DNA from: Streptomyces fructofermentans
GTDB taxonomy: Bacteria; Actinomycetota; Actinomycetes; Streptomycetales; Streptomycetaceae
Reading direction: 5' to 3'
Length of the DNA stretch: 64,000 nucleotides
Assembly (NCBI RefSeq): GCF_014651055.1
Contig: NZ_BMWD01000005.1
Span: forward strand, 326,646-390,645
Shown here: positions 1-7,832 of the stretch, in pieces
Layout: each line of letters begins with the position of its first letter
How positions within the stretch are numbered: the first letter of the stretch is position 1
Notes under the pieces: generated by a model
The model's database searches: none
What the model was told of the DNA's origin: nothing
What the model saw: the letters and a program-made list of their open reading frames with translations, nothing else
Translations under genes and position numbers: made by a program

Positions 1-448
1 ACGTGAGGTGGCCGCCTTCCGGCTCGGACTCGCCGGGGACCGCAGGGCCTTCGAGGCGCTCGTCCTGCTCCTCAACCACCGTGACCCGCAGCGCTGCGCG
101 TCCGCCGCGTACGCCCTCGGCCGGCTCGGGGACCCGCGCACCGCCCGCGCGGCGGCAGCCCTGGCCACCAACGAGCTGAGGGTCGCCTACGCCCTCCATC
201 CGGTACGTCTGCTGACCGACCTGCGCGCGCCCGAGTCCGTCCCCGCGCTCATCACCACGCTGGCCCGCAGATTCCGCCCGCACGACCCGTACCGCCGGGT
301 CGCCCTCGCCTGCGTGGAGGGACTCGGCGCGCTGGGCGACGAACGCGCCCGCCCCGTGCTGAACGAGGCGCTGGCCCGCCCGGAACTGGCCAGGGCGGCG
401 GCCGGCGCGCTCAGGCGGCTGCCCGCGCCCCGCACGCCCGGGGGCTGA
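1..448 (+). CDS. HEAT-repeat protein, C-terminal part (5' end outside window)
   Basis: The frame is already open at base 2 and stops at 446-448, so only the last ~148 residues are present. They are short amphipathic Ala/Leu-rich helices with recurring 'YALGRLGDPR' and 'LGALGDERARP' units, typical of HEAT or PBS-lyase-like repeats that form curved protein-binding scaffolds. No catalytic motif is visible. The GTG at base 8 is only the first in-window start-like codon and is probably internal. The partner or target cannot be inferred from this fragment. Confidence 0.75.
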   Translation, partial: REVAAFRLGLAGDRRAFEALVLLLNHRDPQRCASAAYALGRLGDPRTARAAAALATNELRVAYALHPVRLLTDLRAPESVPALITTLARRFRPHDPYRRVALACVEGLGALGDERARPVLNEALARPELARAAAGALRRLPAPRTPGG

Positions 449-869
449 GTGCTCCGCCGCCGCTGCACCCGATTCGCCCCCCGGCCGTCGATCCCCGGGA
501 CGGGTGGGAGAGGGGCCGCCGGGGGTTCGTCCGGCGGGAGACGGACGACCGGCAGGGGGACGACCGGCGCGGACCGGCGCTGCCGTAGTCCGCGCGGGTG
601 TGCCCGGGCCCTGCTCCCCGGCGGCCCCGGTCCGCGCGACCCCCGGCCGGTCGCGACAGCCTCGGGTCGTCGTCGCGCGGCGGTCCGTGCCGCCGCCGGG
701 ACGGTCGCACGATCCGCACGATAGGCACCGGAGGACTGCCCGGGCATCCCCCAGGCGGGGCGGACGCCCCCCTCAGATGGGCCGATTCGCGGGACCGCGG
801 GAACCGGCGGACACGACATGGGCGGGGCCCGGCCGACCGGCGGGCGACCCGGCGCCGGGTCGCCCCGGG
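449..869. other. Intergenic gap between HEAT protein and response regulator
   Basis: About 420 bases between two convergent genes. No frame here shows a ribosome binding site plus recognisable protein. The only structure I see is the long stem-loop at its right edge (831-886), listed separately. The rest is GC-rich sequence with no clear signal. Confidence 0.5.
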
Positions 870-886
870 TCACCCGCCGGTCGGCC
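831..886 (-). terminator. Stem-loop terminator at the end of the response regulator gene
   Basis: A perfect 14-bp inverted repeat (831-844 with 873-886, GGCCGACCGGCGGG) encloses a second 8-bp palindrome at 845-862. The right arm overlaps the last codons of the leftward response regulator gene, whose stop is at 870-872. There is no U tract, which is usual for Streptomyces terminators. Confidence 0.6.
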
Positions 887-1502
887 CCGGCAGGATTCCC
901 AGGCGGATCGCCGTCACCACGGCCTCCAACTGGCTGTGCGCGCCCAGCTTCAGCAGGACGCTCTTCACGTGTCCGCGGACCGTGTGCCGGCTGAGCACCA
1001 GCCGCTCGGCGATCGTCTTGAGACCGTGCCCCTGCGCGAGCAGGGCGAGCACCTCCCGCTCGCGGCGGGTCAGCCCGCACCTGTCCCCGGTCCCCCGCGC
1101 GGGCCCGGCCGCCAGCGCCGAACCCTCCACCAGGAGCTTGCCGTGGGCCGTCGTGCGGATCGCCGTGAGGATGTCCCCGAACGCGCTGTGCTTGGCGAGG
1201 AACGCCGAGGCCCCCGCCGCCACCGCGCGCCGCAACTGGTCGGGCGTCGCGTCCGCCGTGAGGACCACCACCCGGGCCGCCGGAAGCGCGGCCTTCAGCA
1301 GCCGCGTGCCCTCGATGCCGTCCCGGCCCGGCAGATGGATGTCCATCAGCACGACGGCGGGCGGCCGACGGGCCGCCTCCCGCAACGCCTCGTCGACCGT
1401 GCCCACCGCGTCGCCGCACTCCAGGTCGGGCTGTGCCGCGATGGCGATGGCCAGGGCGTCGGCCAGCGCGCGCTGGTCCTCGACCACGAGCACGCGGATC
1501 AT
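870..1502 (-). CDS. LuxR/NarL-family response regulator
   Basis: A 210-residue two-domain regulator. The N-terminal receiver has the acidic pocket (Glu8, Asp9), the phospho-acceptor Asp54 in 'VVLMDIHLPG', and a Lys in 'AFLAKH'. A LuxR-type helix-turn-helix follows at about 145-205 ('LTRREREVLALLAQG', 'RHTVRGHVKSVLLKLG'). It should bind DNA as a phosphorylated dimer. GGAGG lies 7 bases before the ATG. A histidine kinase gene starts 0.5 kb away in the opposite direction and is the obvious candidate partner, though pairing is inferred from position only. A strong stem-loop closes the gene. Confidence 0.9.
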   Translation of the reverse strand: MIRVLVVEDQRALADALAIAIAAQPDLECGDAVGTVDEALREAARRPPAVVLMDIHLPGRDGIEGTRLLKAALPAARVVVLTADATPDQLRRAVAAGASAFLAKHSAFGDILTAIRTTAHGKLLVEGSALAAGPARGTGDRCGLTRREREVLALLAQGHGLKTIAERLVLSRHTVRGHVKSVLLKLGAHSQLEAVVTAIRLGILPGPTGG

Positions 1503-2009
1503 CCCGGATCCTCCCCCTCCGGACGCCGGCTCCCCGGGCCGGTCGTGGCGGTGCCCGTCGAGCGTAGTGCCGTACGGGCCCGCGGGATTGGGCCGGTACC
1601 GAAATATGTTCCGCGTCTATGGCCCAACACCCTTACCAAGGTCCACAGTTGAGATCGGAACGCCGGGTACGGCCGGTACGCGGCGAGCCACCTGGGGCCC
1701 TGGACGGACGGGCTCCGCCGCCGGGCCGCGCGACCCGGGAGCCCGGCGGCCGACCACCGCACGGGGCTCCGGGCGTCCCCGGCCCGCCCGACCGCCCCGG
1801 GACCCGGGCCGCCGGTCGCGCGACCCCGGGCGGGCGGACACGCACCGGGCCCCCGACGGGATCCGCCGTGGCGCGCGCCGCGCTCCCGCCCGTACGCCGC
1901 CCGGGCGGTGGCGCGTTCGGCCCCACCGGCGGGGGACAAGGACGAGGGGAGCGCGGGCACATGGGCGGGACCGGTTCGACGGGCCGGCTGATCGGCCGCC
2001 CGGACGGCC
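1503..2009. other. Divergent intergenic region between response regulator and histidine kinase
   Basis: About 500 bases that must hold both start regions. A locally AT-richer patch at 1598-1640 stands out from the surrounding >70% GC sequence and is where a promoter is most likely, but I could not assign convincing -35/-10 pairs. No supported gene is present. Confidence 0.4.
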
Positions 2010-3068
2010 GTGATGACTGACGACGGCCCCCGCGAGCTGTCCGAGGCCGTGCTCGGCGCCGCGCCCGACGGCGTCGTCGCACTCGACCCGGACGGCCTGG
2101 TGCGCGCCTGCAACCCGGCGGCCGCCGCGCTGCTGGAGCGGCCCACGGACGAACTGGTCGGCTCCGTACTGGCGTTGCCCCTGGTCGACGGCGCGGACAC
2201 CGAGATCGCTCTCGCCCTGCCGGACGGGCGCAGCACACGGGTCGCCGTACGGGTGGCCCGAACCCGTCTCGCCGGACGCCCCCTCTACGTGGCCGTGTTG
2301 CGCGACGCGGACCCCGCGGGCCCGGTACCGCGGGAGGAACAAGCACTGCGGGCCGCGTTGGTGCAGCAGAGCGTGGTGGCCGCGGTCGCGGCGCACCAAC
2401 TGCACAACCCCCTAGCCGCGCTGAGCGCCCTGGTGCACGTCCTCGGGCAGCCGCCGCCCGGTATGACCGACGAACGGCGTGCCGACCTGGTCGCCCGGAT
2501 CGCCGAGCGCACGGCCCGGCTCCAGGCCCTGGTCCGCAAACTCCTCACCGCCGCGCGGATCGACGGCGCCTGGCAGCAGGGGGTGCCCGAGACGCTGCGG
2601 GTGCGGGACTTCCTCCTGGAACGGCTCGCCGAGTCGGACACCCGCGCACGGGACCTCACGCTCGACGTGCCGGGACACCTGGTGGCGCGGGCCGACCCCG
2701 TGGGCTTCGCCGAGATCTTCACCAACTACCTGGAGAACGCGCTCGTCCACGGCCGGGAGCCCGTCGTGGTCACGGCGCGCGGCACCGGCGGGCGCGTCGA
2801 AGTGAGGGTCGCGGACCACGGCCCCGGAGTGCCCGTCTCCTTCGTCCCGCACCTGTTCGAGCGCTACCGCCGCGAGCCCGCCGCCGCGGCGGCGACCGAG
2901 GGCACCGGGCTCGGCCTGTGGATCGCGGGCAGTCTCGCCCGCGCCAACGGCGGTGACGCCTGGTACGAACCGGGCCGGGCGGGCGGCGCCGTGTTCTGCG
3001 TGAGCCTTCCCGGGGCCGGCGCGGAACACGCCGACGTCCCTCAGGAGCCGCCCAGCACCCGCGCGTAA
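2010..3068 (+). CDS. Soluble PAS-domain sensor histidine kinase
   Basis: A 352-residue kinase without transmembrane segments. A PAS-like domain spans about 10-105 ('LGAAPDGVVALDPDGLVRACN'). The H box has the phospho-acceptor His129 in 'AAHQLHNPLAALS'. The HATPase domain carries the N box 'NYLENALVHG', the G1 box 'VADHGPGVP' and the G2 box 'GTGLGLWIAG'. It is predicted to sense a cytosolic cue and phosphorylate a regulator, probably the divergent LuxR-type protein at 870-1502. The start is uncertain: the GTG at 2010 and ATG at 2013 both lack a good ribosome binding site. Its 3' end overlaps the convergent GNAT gene by 28 bases. Confidence 0.88.
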   Translation: MMTDDGPRELSEAVLGAAPDGVVALDPDGLVRACNPAAAALLERPTDELVGSVLALPLVDGADTEIALALPDGRSTRVAVRVARTRLAGRPLYVAVLRDADPAGPVPREEQALRAALVQQSVVAAVAAHQLHNPLAALSALVHVLGQPPPGMTDERRADLVARIAERTARLQALVRKLLTAARIDGAWQQGVPETLRVRDFLLERLAESDTRARDLTLDVPGHLVARADPVGFAEIFTNYLENALVHGREPVVVTARGTGGRVEVRVADHGPGVPVSFVPHLFERYRREPAAAAATEGTGLGLWIAGSLARANGGDAWYEPGRAGGAVFCVSLPGAGAEHADVPQEPPSTRA

Positions 3069-3571
3069 CGCACCTCGGGCACCTCGACGCCGCCCACCTC
3101 GAAGGGCTCCGACGCGCCGTCCGCGGCGAATCCGGCGCGCTCGTAGAAGCGGCGCGCGCCGCTGTTCCGCTCCAGCACCCACAGCAGCATCCGGGGATGC
3201 CGTGCGGCGGCGCAGCGCGCGGTGGACTCCCTGAGCAGCGCGCTTCCGGCACCGTGGCCGAACCGGTCCGGGGCCACGTAGATCGCGTACAGCTCGGCGT
3301 CCCGCGTGCGGAGTCCGCCGTCCCGGTACGGACCGTGGCACGCCCAGCCGACGACCTCGCCGTCCCACTCGGCGACCAGGTTCACCACGCCGTCGCCGGC
3401 CCGCTCGAAGTGGGCCCGCCGGCGTGGGACCTCCTCGGCCACGTCGAGGCCGTCGAGATGAGCCTGCGGCATCATGCCCCGGTACGCCGCCTGCCAGCCC
3501 CGTACCCGGATCTCGGCCACACGGCCGCAGTCGGCCAGGGTCATCCCGCGGATGTGCAGACGCTCGTCCAT
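3041..3571 (-). CDS. GNAT-family N-acetyltransferase
   Basis: A 176-residue single-domain GNAT protein. The acetyl-CoA binding segment is 'YVAPDRFGHGAGSALL', matching the (Q/R)-x-x-G-x-(G/A) loop, followed by the C-terminal 'NSGARRFYERAGF' strand-helix common to these enzymes. The acceptor substrate cannot be predicted. It is convergent with the histidine kinase, overlapping its last 28 bases, and is transcribed in the same direction as RidA with about 100 bases between. Confidence 0.9.
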   Translation of the reverse strand: MDERLHIRGMTLADCGRVAEIRVRGWQAAYRGMMPQAHLDGLDVAEEVPRRRAHFERAGDGVVNLVAEWDGEVVGWACHGPYRDGGLRTRDAELYAIYVAPDRFGHGAGSALLRESTARCAAARHPRMLLWVLERNSGARRFYERAGFAADGASEPFEVGGVEVPEVRYARVLGGS

Positions 3572-3678
3572 GCCGGAACCCTAAGGGCAGGTTCCGGGCG
3601 GCTCCCCGACGAGGTGGCTCGCCGGACTCCGGGGCCGGCCGCGGTGGCTCGCGGACGCCCGGGGGCCCGGCCGGCCGC

Positions 3679-4095
3679 TCAGTCCGGCAGCAGCGCGTAC
3701 GCCTCGATCTCCATCAGGAACTCCGGCCGGACCAGCGCGGCGACCTGCACGGCCGAGGCGGCGGGCAGCCGGTCAGGTGCGATGTGCTCGTCCCGGGCCG
3801 CTCGGACGGCGGGCATGAACGCCATGTCCGTGACGAAGAAGGTCAGTTTGACCACGTCGTCGAACGAGGCGCCGGCCGCGGCCAGGCAGCGCCGCAGGTT
3901 CTCGAAGACCTGCCGGGCCTGCGCGGCCGGGTCGCCCGCCCCGACGAGCGTGCCGTCCTCGTCGAGCGGGAGCTGGCCCGAGACGGCGACGAAGCGGCCG
4001 GTGCCGAGGACGACATGCGTGTACGCGGTGGCTGGGGCGACCCCGTCGGGAGCGGGGATGCGGGTCAGTGCGGTCATGGGCCCATGGTGGACCAC
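3679..4095 (-). CDS. RidA-family protein
   Basis: A 138-residue protein with the YjgF/YER057c/UK114 fold. 'GRFVAVSGQLPLDEDG' is the usual N-terminal segment, 'QARQVFENLRRCLAAAGASFDDVVKLTFFVTD' spans the central helix and strand, and 'VRPEFLMEIEAYA' is the C-terminal strand with the position normally used for the active-site Arg. Canonical RidA hydrolyses reactive enamine/imine intermediates from PLP enzymes. Divergent members act in other catabolic pathways, so the exact substrate is open. A perfect stem-loop lies just upstream and separates it from the secreted peptidase gene. Confidence 0.88.
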   Translation of the reverse strand: MVHHGPMTALTRIPAPDGVAPATAYTHVVLGTGRFVAVSGQLPLDEDGTLVGAGDPAAQARQVFENLRRCLAAAGASFDDVVKLTFFVTDMAFMPAVRAARDEHIAPDRLPAASAVQVAALVRPEFLMEIEAYALLPD

Positions 4096-4101
4096 GGCAC
4101 G

Positions 4102-4136
4102 GGGGCGCCCCCGGCGGCATCCGCCGGGGGCGCCCC
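4102..4136 (-). terminator. Perfect 16-bp hairpin terminator
   Basis: GGGGCGCCCCCGGCGG (4102-4117) and its exact complement (4121-4136) flank a 3-base loop. It lies 5 bases after the stop of the leftward alpha/beta hydrolase gene and just before the RidA start, so it probably ends the hydrolase transcript. Confidence 0.75.
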
Positions 4137-4141
4137 GGGGC

Positions 4142-5725
4142 TCAGCCCCGGAAGCCGAGCAGCCCGTGCAGCGTCGCGCCGCGCGAGGCGGGGGCCTTGG
4201 TGCTCAGCGGCTTCGGTTCGGGCCTCGCCCCGCAGACCGCGTCGGCCTCCGCGCCGCCGCGCGGCACCTTGCCGGAGCCCAGGTAGGCGGCCAGGTGCTT
4301 GTCGAGGCAGGCGTTCCCGCTCAGGGTGATGCCGTGGTTCCCGCCGCCCTCCTCGACCACCAGGGCGGAACCGGCCAGCAGGTGGTGCAGGGTGACGGCG
4401 CCCTCGTAAGGCGTCGCCGCGTCGTCCGTCGCCTGGAGGAGCAGCACCGGCGGCACCGAGTGGTTGGAGACGTCCACCGGCTCCAGGGTGTCCGTCGGCC
4501 AGAACGCGCACGGCGCGTTGTACCAGGCGTTGTTCCAGGTCATGAACGGGGACTTCTCGTGCACGGCCCAGTTGTCCCGGCGCCAGCGGTTCCAGTCGCG
4601 CGGCCAGTCCGCGTCACGGCACTGCACGGACGTGTAGACGCTGTAGCCGTTGTCGCCCGAGGCGTCCACGGCGGCGAAGTTCCGGTACGCCGCGACGAGG
4701 GGGTCGTCGTCCTTGTCGTTCACGAAGGCGGCGAACGCCTCGGCGAGATGCGGCCAGTAGCCGTTGTAGTAGCCGCCCGGCATGAAGGTGTCCTCGAGCT
4801 CCGAGGCGCCGACGGTCTTGTCGGCGGGCTTCTTCGCCAGCGCCGCGCGCATCGCGTACCAGGCGGCCTCGATCCTCTCGGGATCGGTGCCGAGGCGGTA
4901 GGTCCTGTCGTGCCGGGCGACCCAGGCCATGAACGCGCGGTGGCGGGAGTTGAACGCGTGGTCCTGCGCGAGGTTGTCCTCGTACCAGACGCCGGTGGGG
5001 TCGACCACGGAGTCGAGCGCCATGCGCCGCACCCGGTCGGGGTAGAGCTTGGCGTACACGGCGCCGAGGTAGGTCCCGTACGAGTAGCCGAAGTAGTTGA
5101 TCGAGCGGGCGCCGAGCGCGCGCCGGATGGCGTCCATGTCGCGCACGGCGTCGACCGTGTCGATGTACGGCAGCAGGTCCCGGTGCTTGCGTCCGCAGGC
5201 CTCGGCGAACGCCCTGGCCCGGTCGAGGTTGGCCCGGGCCAGCGCGGGGGTGCTCGGCACGGAGTCGGGCCGCACGGGCGAGAAGTGGCCCGGCCTGCAG
5301 TTCAGCGCGGGCTTGCTGGCGCCGACGCCGCGCGGGTCGAAGCCGACGACGTCGTACTGCGAGGCCACCGCCTTCGGCAGCGAGGCCGCGACGAACCCGG
5401 CCAGGCTCCGGCCGCTGCCGCCGGGACCGCCCGGATTGACCAGCAGAGGGCCCTGGTAGGCCTTCTTCGAGGTGTGCGGGACCCTGGTGAGCGCGAGCGT
5501 GATCAGCCTGCCGCGCGGGTTCGCGTGGTCGAGCGGAACCTTCAGGGACGCGCACTGGAGGGTCGGGTACTTCGAGGTGCCGCACTTCTTCCAGGCCGGT
5601 TTCGCCGCGTCGGCGGTCCGGGCGGTGCGCGGCGCGGGGCCCGCGCTCGCGTCGGCCGGGACGGCGGTGAGCATTCCGGCCATCACGGCGGCGGCACCGC
5701 ACAGAGCAGCTGCGCGATTCTTCAT
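4142..5725 (-). CDS. Secreted alpha/beta hydrolase, tripeptidyl aminopeptidase (SlpD/Tap) type
   Basis: A 527-residue exported serine peptidase. The N-terminus is a signal peptide (basic start, hydrophobic 7-20, 'AVPADASA' cleavage region). The hydrolase domain has the oxyanion segment 'NPGGPGGSG' (98-106) and the nucleophile Ser215 in 'GYSYG'. The C-terminal TAP-like part supplies 'LLLQATDDAATPYEGA' (acid) and 'GGGNHGITL' (His). This matches Streptomyces Tap/SlpD/SlpE enzymes that remove short peptides from protein N-termini outside the cell. Two Cys pairs could form disulphides. It is a single gene with its own terminator and a ~240-base upstream gap before the next gene. Confidence 0.9.
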   Translation of the reverse strand: MKNRAAALCGAAAVMAGMLTAVPADASAGPAPRTARTADAAKPAWKKCGTSKYPTLQCASLKVPLDHANPRGRLITLALTRVPHTSKKAYQGPLLVNPGGPGGSGRSLAGFVAASLPKAVASQYDVVGFDPRGVGASKPALNCRPGHFSPVRPDSVPSTPALARANLDRARAFAEACGRKHRDLLPYIDTVDAVRDMDAIRRALGARSINYFGYSYGTYLGAVYAKLYPDRVRRMALDSVVDPTGVWYEDNLAQDHAFNSRHRAFMAWVARHDRTYRLGTDPERIEAAWYAMRAALAKKPADKTVGASELEDTFMPGGYYNGYWPHLAEAFAAFVNDKDDDPLVAAYRNFAAVDASGDNGYSVYTSVQCRDADWPRDWNRWRRDNWAVHEKSPFMTWNNAWYNAPCAFWPTDTLEPVDVSNHSVPPVLLLQATDDAATPYEGAVTLHHLLAGSALVVEEGGGNHGITLSGNACLDKHLAAYLGSGKVPRGGAEADAVCGARPEPKPLSTKAPASRGATLHGLLGFRG

Positions 5726-5961
5726 CGTGGCTCCCGGTACGGAGGTGTCCGGCCGTGCACGCCACGGCCTTCGCCGTATCGTTCCGGAGCCCGTGCCCGG
5801 AAGGGCCGGTTATGGCGAGAGTTGACCCCATCGGGCCAGGGATGGGGCCGGATGCCGGGAAGGGGCGGCGGGCCCAGGGCGGCCGGGAGGCCGGCTGCCG
5901 GGAGGGGGGTGCCGGCCGGGAGGCGGGTGCAGGCCGGTGACGGGAGCGGCGCGGGCGCGGG

Positions 5962-6999
5962 TCAGAGCAGGGTGAGCTGGGTCGGTGCCGCGACGTCCGG
6001 CTCGGGGGCGGGTGCCGGGAGCCTGCGGGGCATCCCCGGGCGCGTGGGGCCGATGCCGTACTCCTCGGCCAGTTCGTGGACCTGGCGGGTGATCCGGCGC
6101 TGGTACCACCTCGGGGCGTACGCGCCCTCCGCGTACAGCCGTTCGTAGCGGCGCACCAGGTGCGGGTGGTGGTGCTCCAGCCAGCTCATGAACCACTCGC
6201 GCGCGCCGGGCCGCAGATGCAGCACGAGCGGGGTCACCGAGGTCGCGCCGGATGCGGCGATCGCCCGTACCGTCGCCCGCAGTTGGGAGGGCTCGTCGCC
6301 GAGGAAGGGGATCACGGGGGCCATCAGGACCCCGCAGTCGATGCCGTGTCCGCTCAGGGCGCGTACGACGTCGAGGCGGCGCTCCGGGGCGGGTGTGCCG
6401 GGCTCCACGGTCCGCCACAGCTCGTGGTCGGTGAAGCCCACCGAGACGGAGATCCCGACCTCGGTGACGGCGGCGGCCTCCTTCAGCAGGTCGAGGTCGC
6501 GCAGGATCAGGGTGCCCTTGGTGAGGATGGAGAAGGGGTTCGCGTGGTCGCGCAGGGCGGCGATGATGCCGGGCATGAGCCGGTAGCGGCCCTCGGCGCG
6601 CTGGTAGCAGTCCACGTTGGTGCCCATCGCGATGTGCTCGCCCTGCCAGCGCCGCGAGCCCAGTTGGCGCCGCAGCAGGTCCGGGGCGTTCACCTTGACC
6701 ACGATCTGGCTGTCGAAGCCGAGCCCCGTGTCGAGGTCCAGATAGCTGTGGGTCTTGCGCGCGAAGCAGTAGACGCACGCGTGTGAGCAGCCGCGGTAGG
6801 GGTTCACGGTCCACTCGAAGGGCATCCGCGAGGCCCCCGGCACGCGGTTCACGATCGTGCGGGCCCGGATCTCGTGGAACGTGATCCCACGGAACTCGGG
6901 CGTGTCGATCGTTCGCGTGATCACCGCGTCCGCGCCGAACAGCGCGGCGTTCCCGGACGGGTTGCCGTCGGACTCCGCTGTGAGGTTCTCCCAGCGCAT
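5962..6999 (-). CDS. Rv2578c-family radical SAM protein
   Basis: A 345-residue radical SAM enzyme. The cluster-binding CX3CX2C motif is Cys71, Cys75 and Cys78 in 'GCSHACVYCFARK', followed by segments typical of the partial TIM barrel ('GTNVDCYQRAEGRYRLM', 'ISVSVGF'). It resembles the mycobacterial Rv2578c group, whose reaction is not established as far as I know. A LexA-like palindrome overlaps its promoter region, suggesting DNA-damage induction. Start: the ATG at 6999 has GAGGAGG just upstream. The C-terminal ~30 residues are Pro/Ala-rich and probably disordered. Confidence 0.88.
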   Translation of the reverse strand: MRWENLTAESDGNPSGNAALFGADAVITRTIDTPEFRGITFHEIRARTIVNRVPGASRMPFEWTVNPYRGCSHACVYCFARKTHSYLDLDTGLGFDSQIVVKVNAPDLLRRQLGSRRWQGEHIAMGTNVDCYQRAEGRYRLMPGIIAALRDHANPFSILTKGTLILRDLDLLKEAAAVTEVGISVSVGFTDHELWRTVEPGTPAPERRLDVVRALSGHGIDCGVLMAPVIPFLGDEPSQLRATVRAIAASGATSVTPLVLHLRPGAREWFMSWLEHHHPHLVRRYERLYAEGAYAPRWYQRRITRQVHELAEEYGIGPTRPGMPRRLPAPAPEPDVAAPTQLTLL

Positions 7000-7025
7000 G
7001 ACGCCTCCTCGGTAGCACTGGACAC

Positions 7026-7043
7026 AGAATAGAACACATGTTC
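7026..7043 (-). promoter_or_regulatory. SOS-box-like LexA site with adjacent -10 for the radical SAM gene
   Basis: GAACACATGTTC (7032-7043) fits GAAC-N4-GTTC, the core of the actinobacterial LexA box. On the minus strand it is followed at once by TATTCT (7031-7026), a good -10 hexamer, placing transcription start near 7019 and 20 bases before the radical SAM ATG. Binding there would block polymerase. The outer bases depart from the fully symmetrical consensus. The site could also affect the divergent SRPBCC gene. Confidence 0.6.
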
Positions 7044-7159
7044 CCTTGATCGTGCGAACTCATTTTCGATGCCCTCCGGGGACCCCGATTTGGGCGGCTC
7101 GGGCGCCTGATGGTTGGCTGAGCGCTGACGCCCGAGATCCCGAGTGCTGGAGGAACGCA

Positions 7160-7603
7160 ATGGCGCAGGTCGAGGCCACCACGGAACGAGTCGTAGCGGG
7201 TCAGCCGGACGACGTGTTCGATGCGCTGGCCGACTACAGCGGCACGCGCCCCAAGCTCCTGACGGAGCACTACAGCGAGTACGAGGTGCGCGAGGGCGGC
7301 GACGGCGAGGGCACCCTCGTGCACTGGAAGCTCCAGGCCACCAGCAAGCGAGTCCGTGACTGCCTGCTGGAGGTCAGCGAGCCCACCGACGGCGAACTCG
7401 TCGAGAAGGACCGCAACTCCTCGATGGTGACCACGTGGCGCGTCACCCCCGCCGGTGAGGGCAGGTCCAGGGTCGTCGTGAGCACGGTCTGGGACGGCGC
7501 CGGCGGCATCGGCGGCTTCTTCGAGCGGACCTTCGCCCCGAAGGGCCTCGGCAGGATCCACGACGAGGTGCTCGCGAAGCTCGCCGCCGAGGTGGAGAAG
7601 TAG
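7160..7603 (+). CDS. SRPBCC-family (polyketide cyclase/START-like) protein
   Basis: A 147-residue protein of the SRPBCC helix-grip fold. 'VVAGQPDDVFDALADYSGTRP' is the opening helix-strand, 'GEGTLVHWKLQATSKRVRDCLLEVSEP' the central sheet, and the C-terminal amphipathic helix 'LGRIHDEVLAKLAAEVEK' lines the hydrophobic pocket. Members bind or cyclise hydrophobic ligands; this stand-alone copy has no ligand clue. The ATG at 7160 was chosen because GGAGGAA lies just before it. The 3' neighbour is an MFS exporter about 230 bases on. Confidence 0.85.
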   Translation: MAQVEATTERVVAGQPDDVFDALADYSGTRPKLLTEHYSEYEVREGGDGEGTLVHWKLQATSKRVRDCLLEVSEPTDGELVEKDRNSSMVTTWRVTPAGEGRSRVVVSTVWDGAGGIGGFFERTFAPKGLGRIHDEVLAKLAAEVEK

Positions 7604-7832
7604 TCACCGGGCGATTCCGCTGATCCGGCGGGCGCGCGGAGGGTGACGTCCGCGCGCGGCCGCGGCGCTCACCGTATCGAGTGGTTCTCGACGGCGCCCC
7701 TCCGCCCGTCGCAGGTCTCCCACCGGCCGTTTCGTCCAACTCCGCCCGATGAAGGGCGACTCGTCGCGCTTGCTCCCCGTTGTCGCGCAATGCGAAAAAT
7801 GGGCCCCGCAGGCGCGACGAGGGGAGCGGTAC

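Noticed and set aside
3197..6148. Long rightward frame opposite GNAT, RidA, hydrolase and radical SAM genes
   Set aside because: Antisense shadow with no conserved domain; the four leftward genes all have motifs and good starts.
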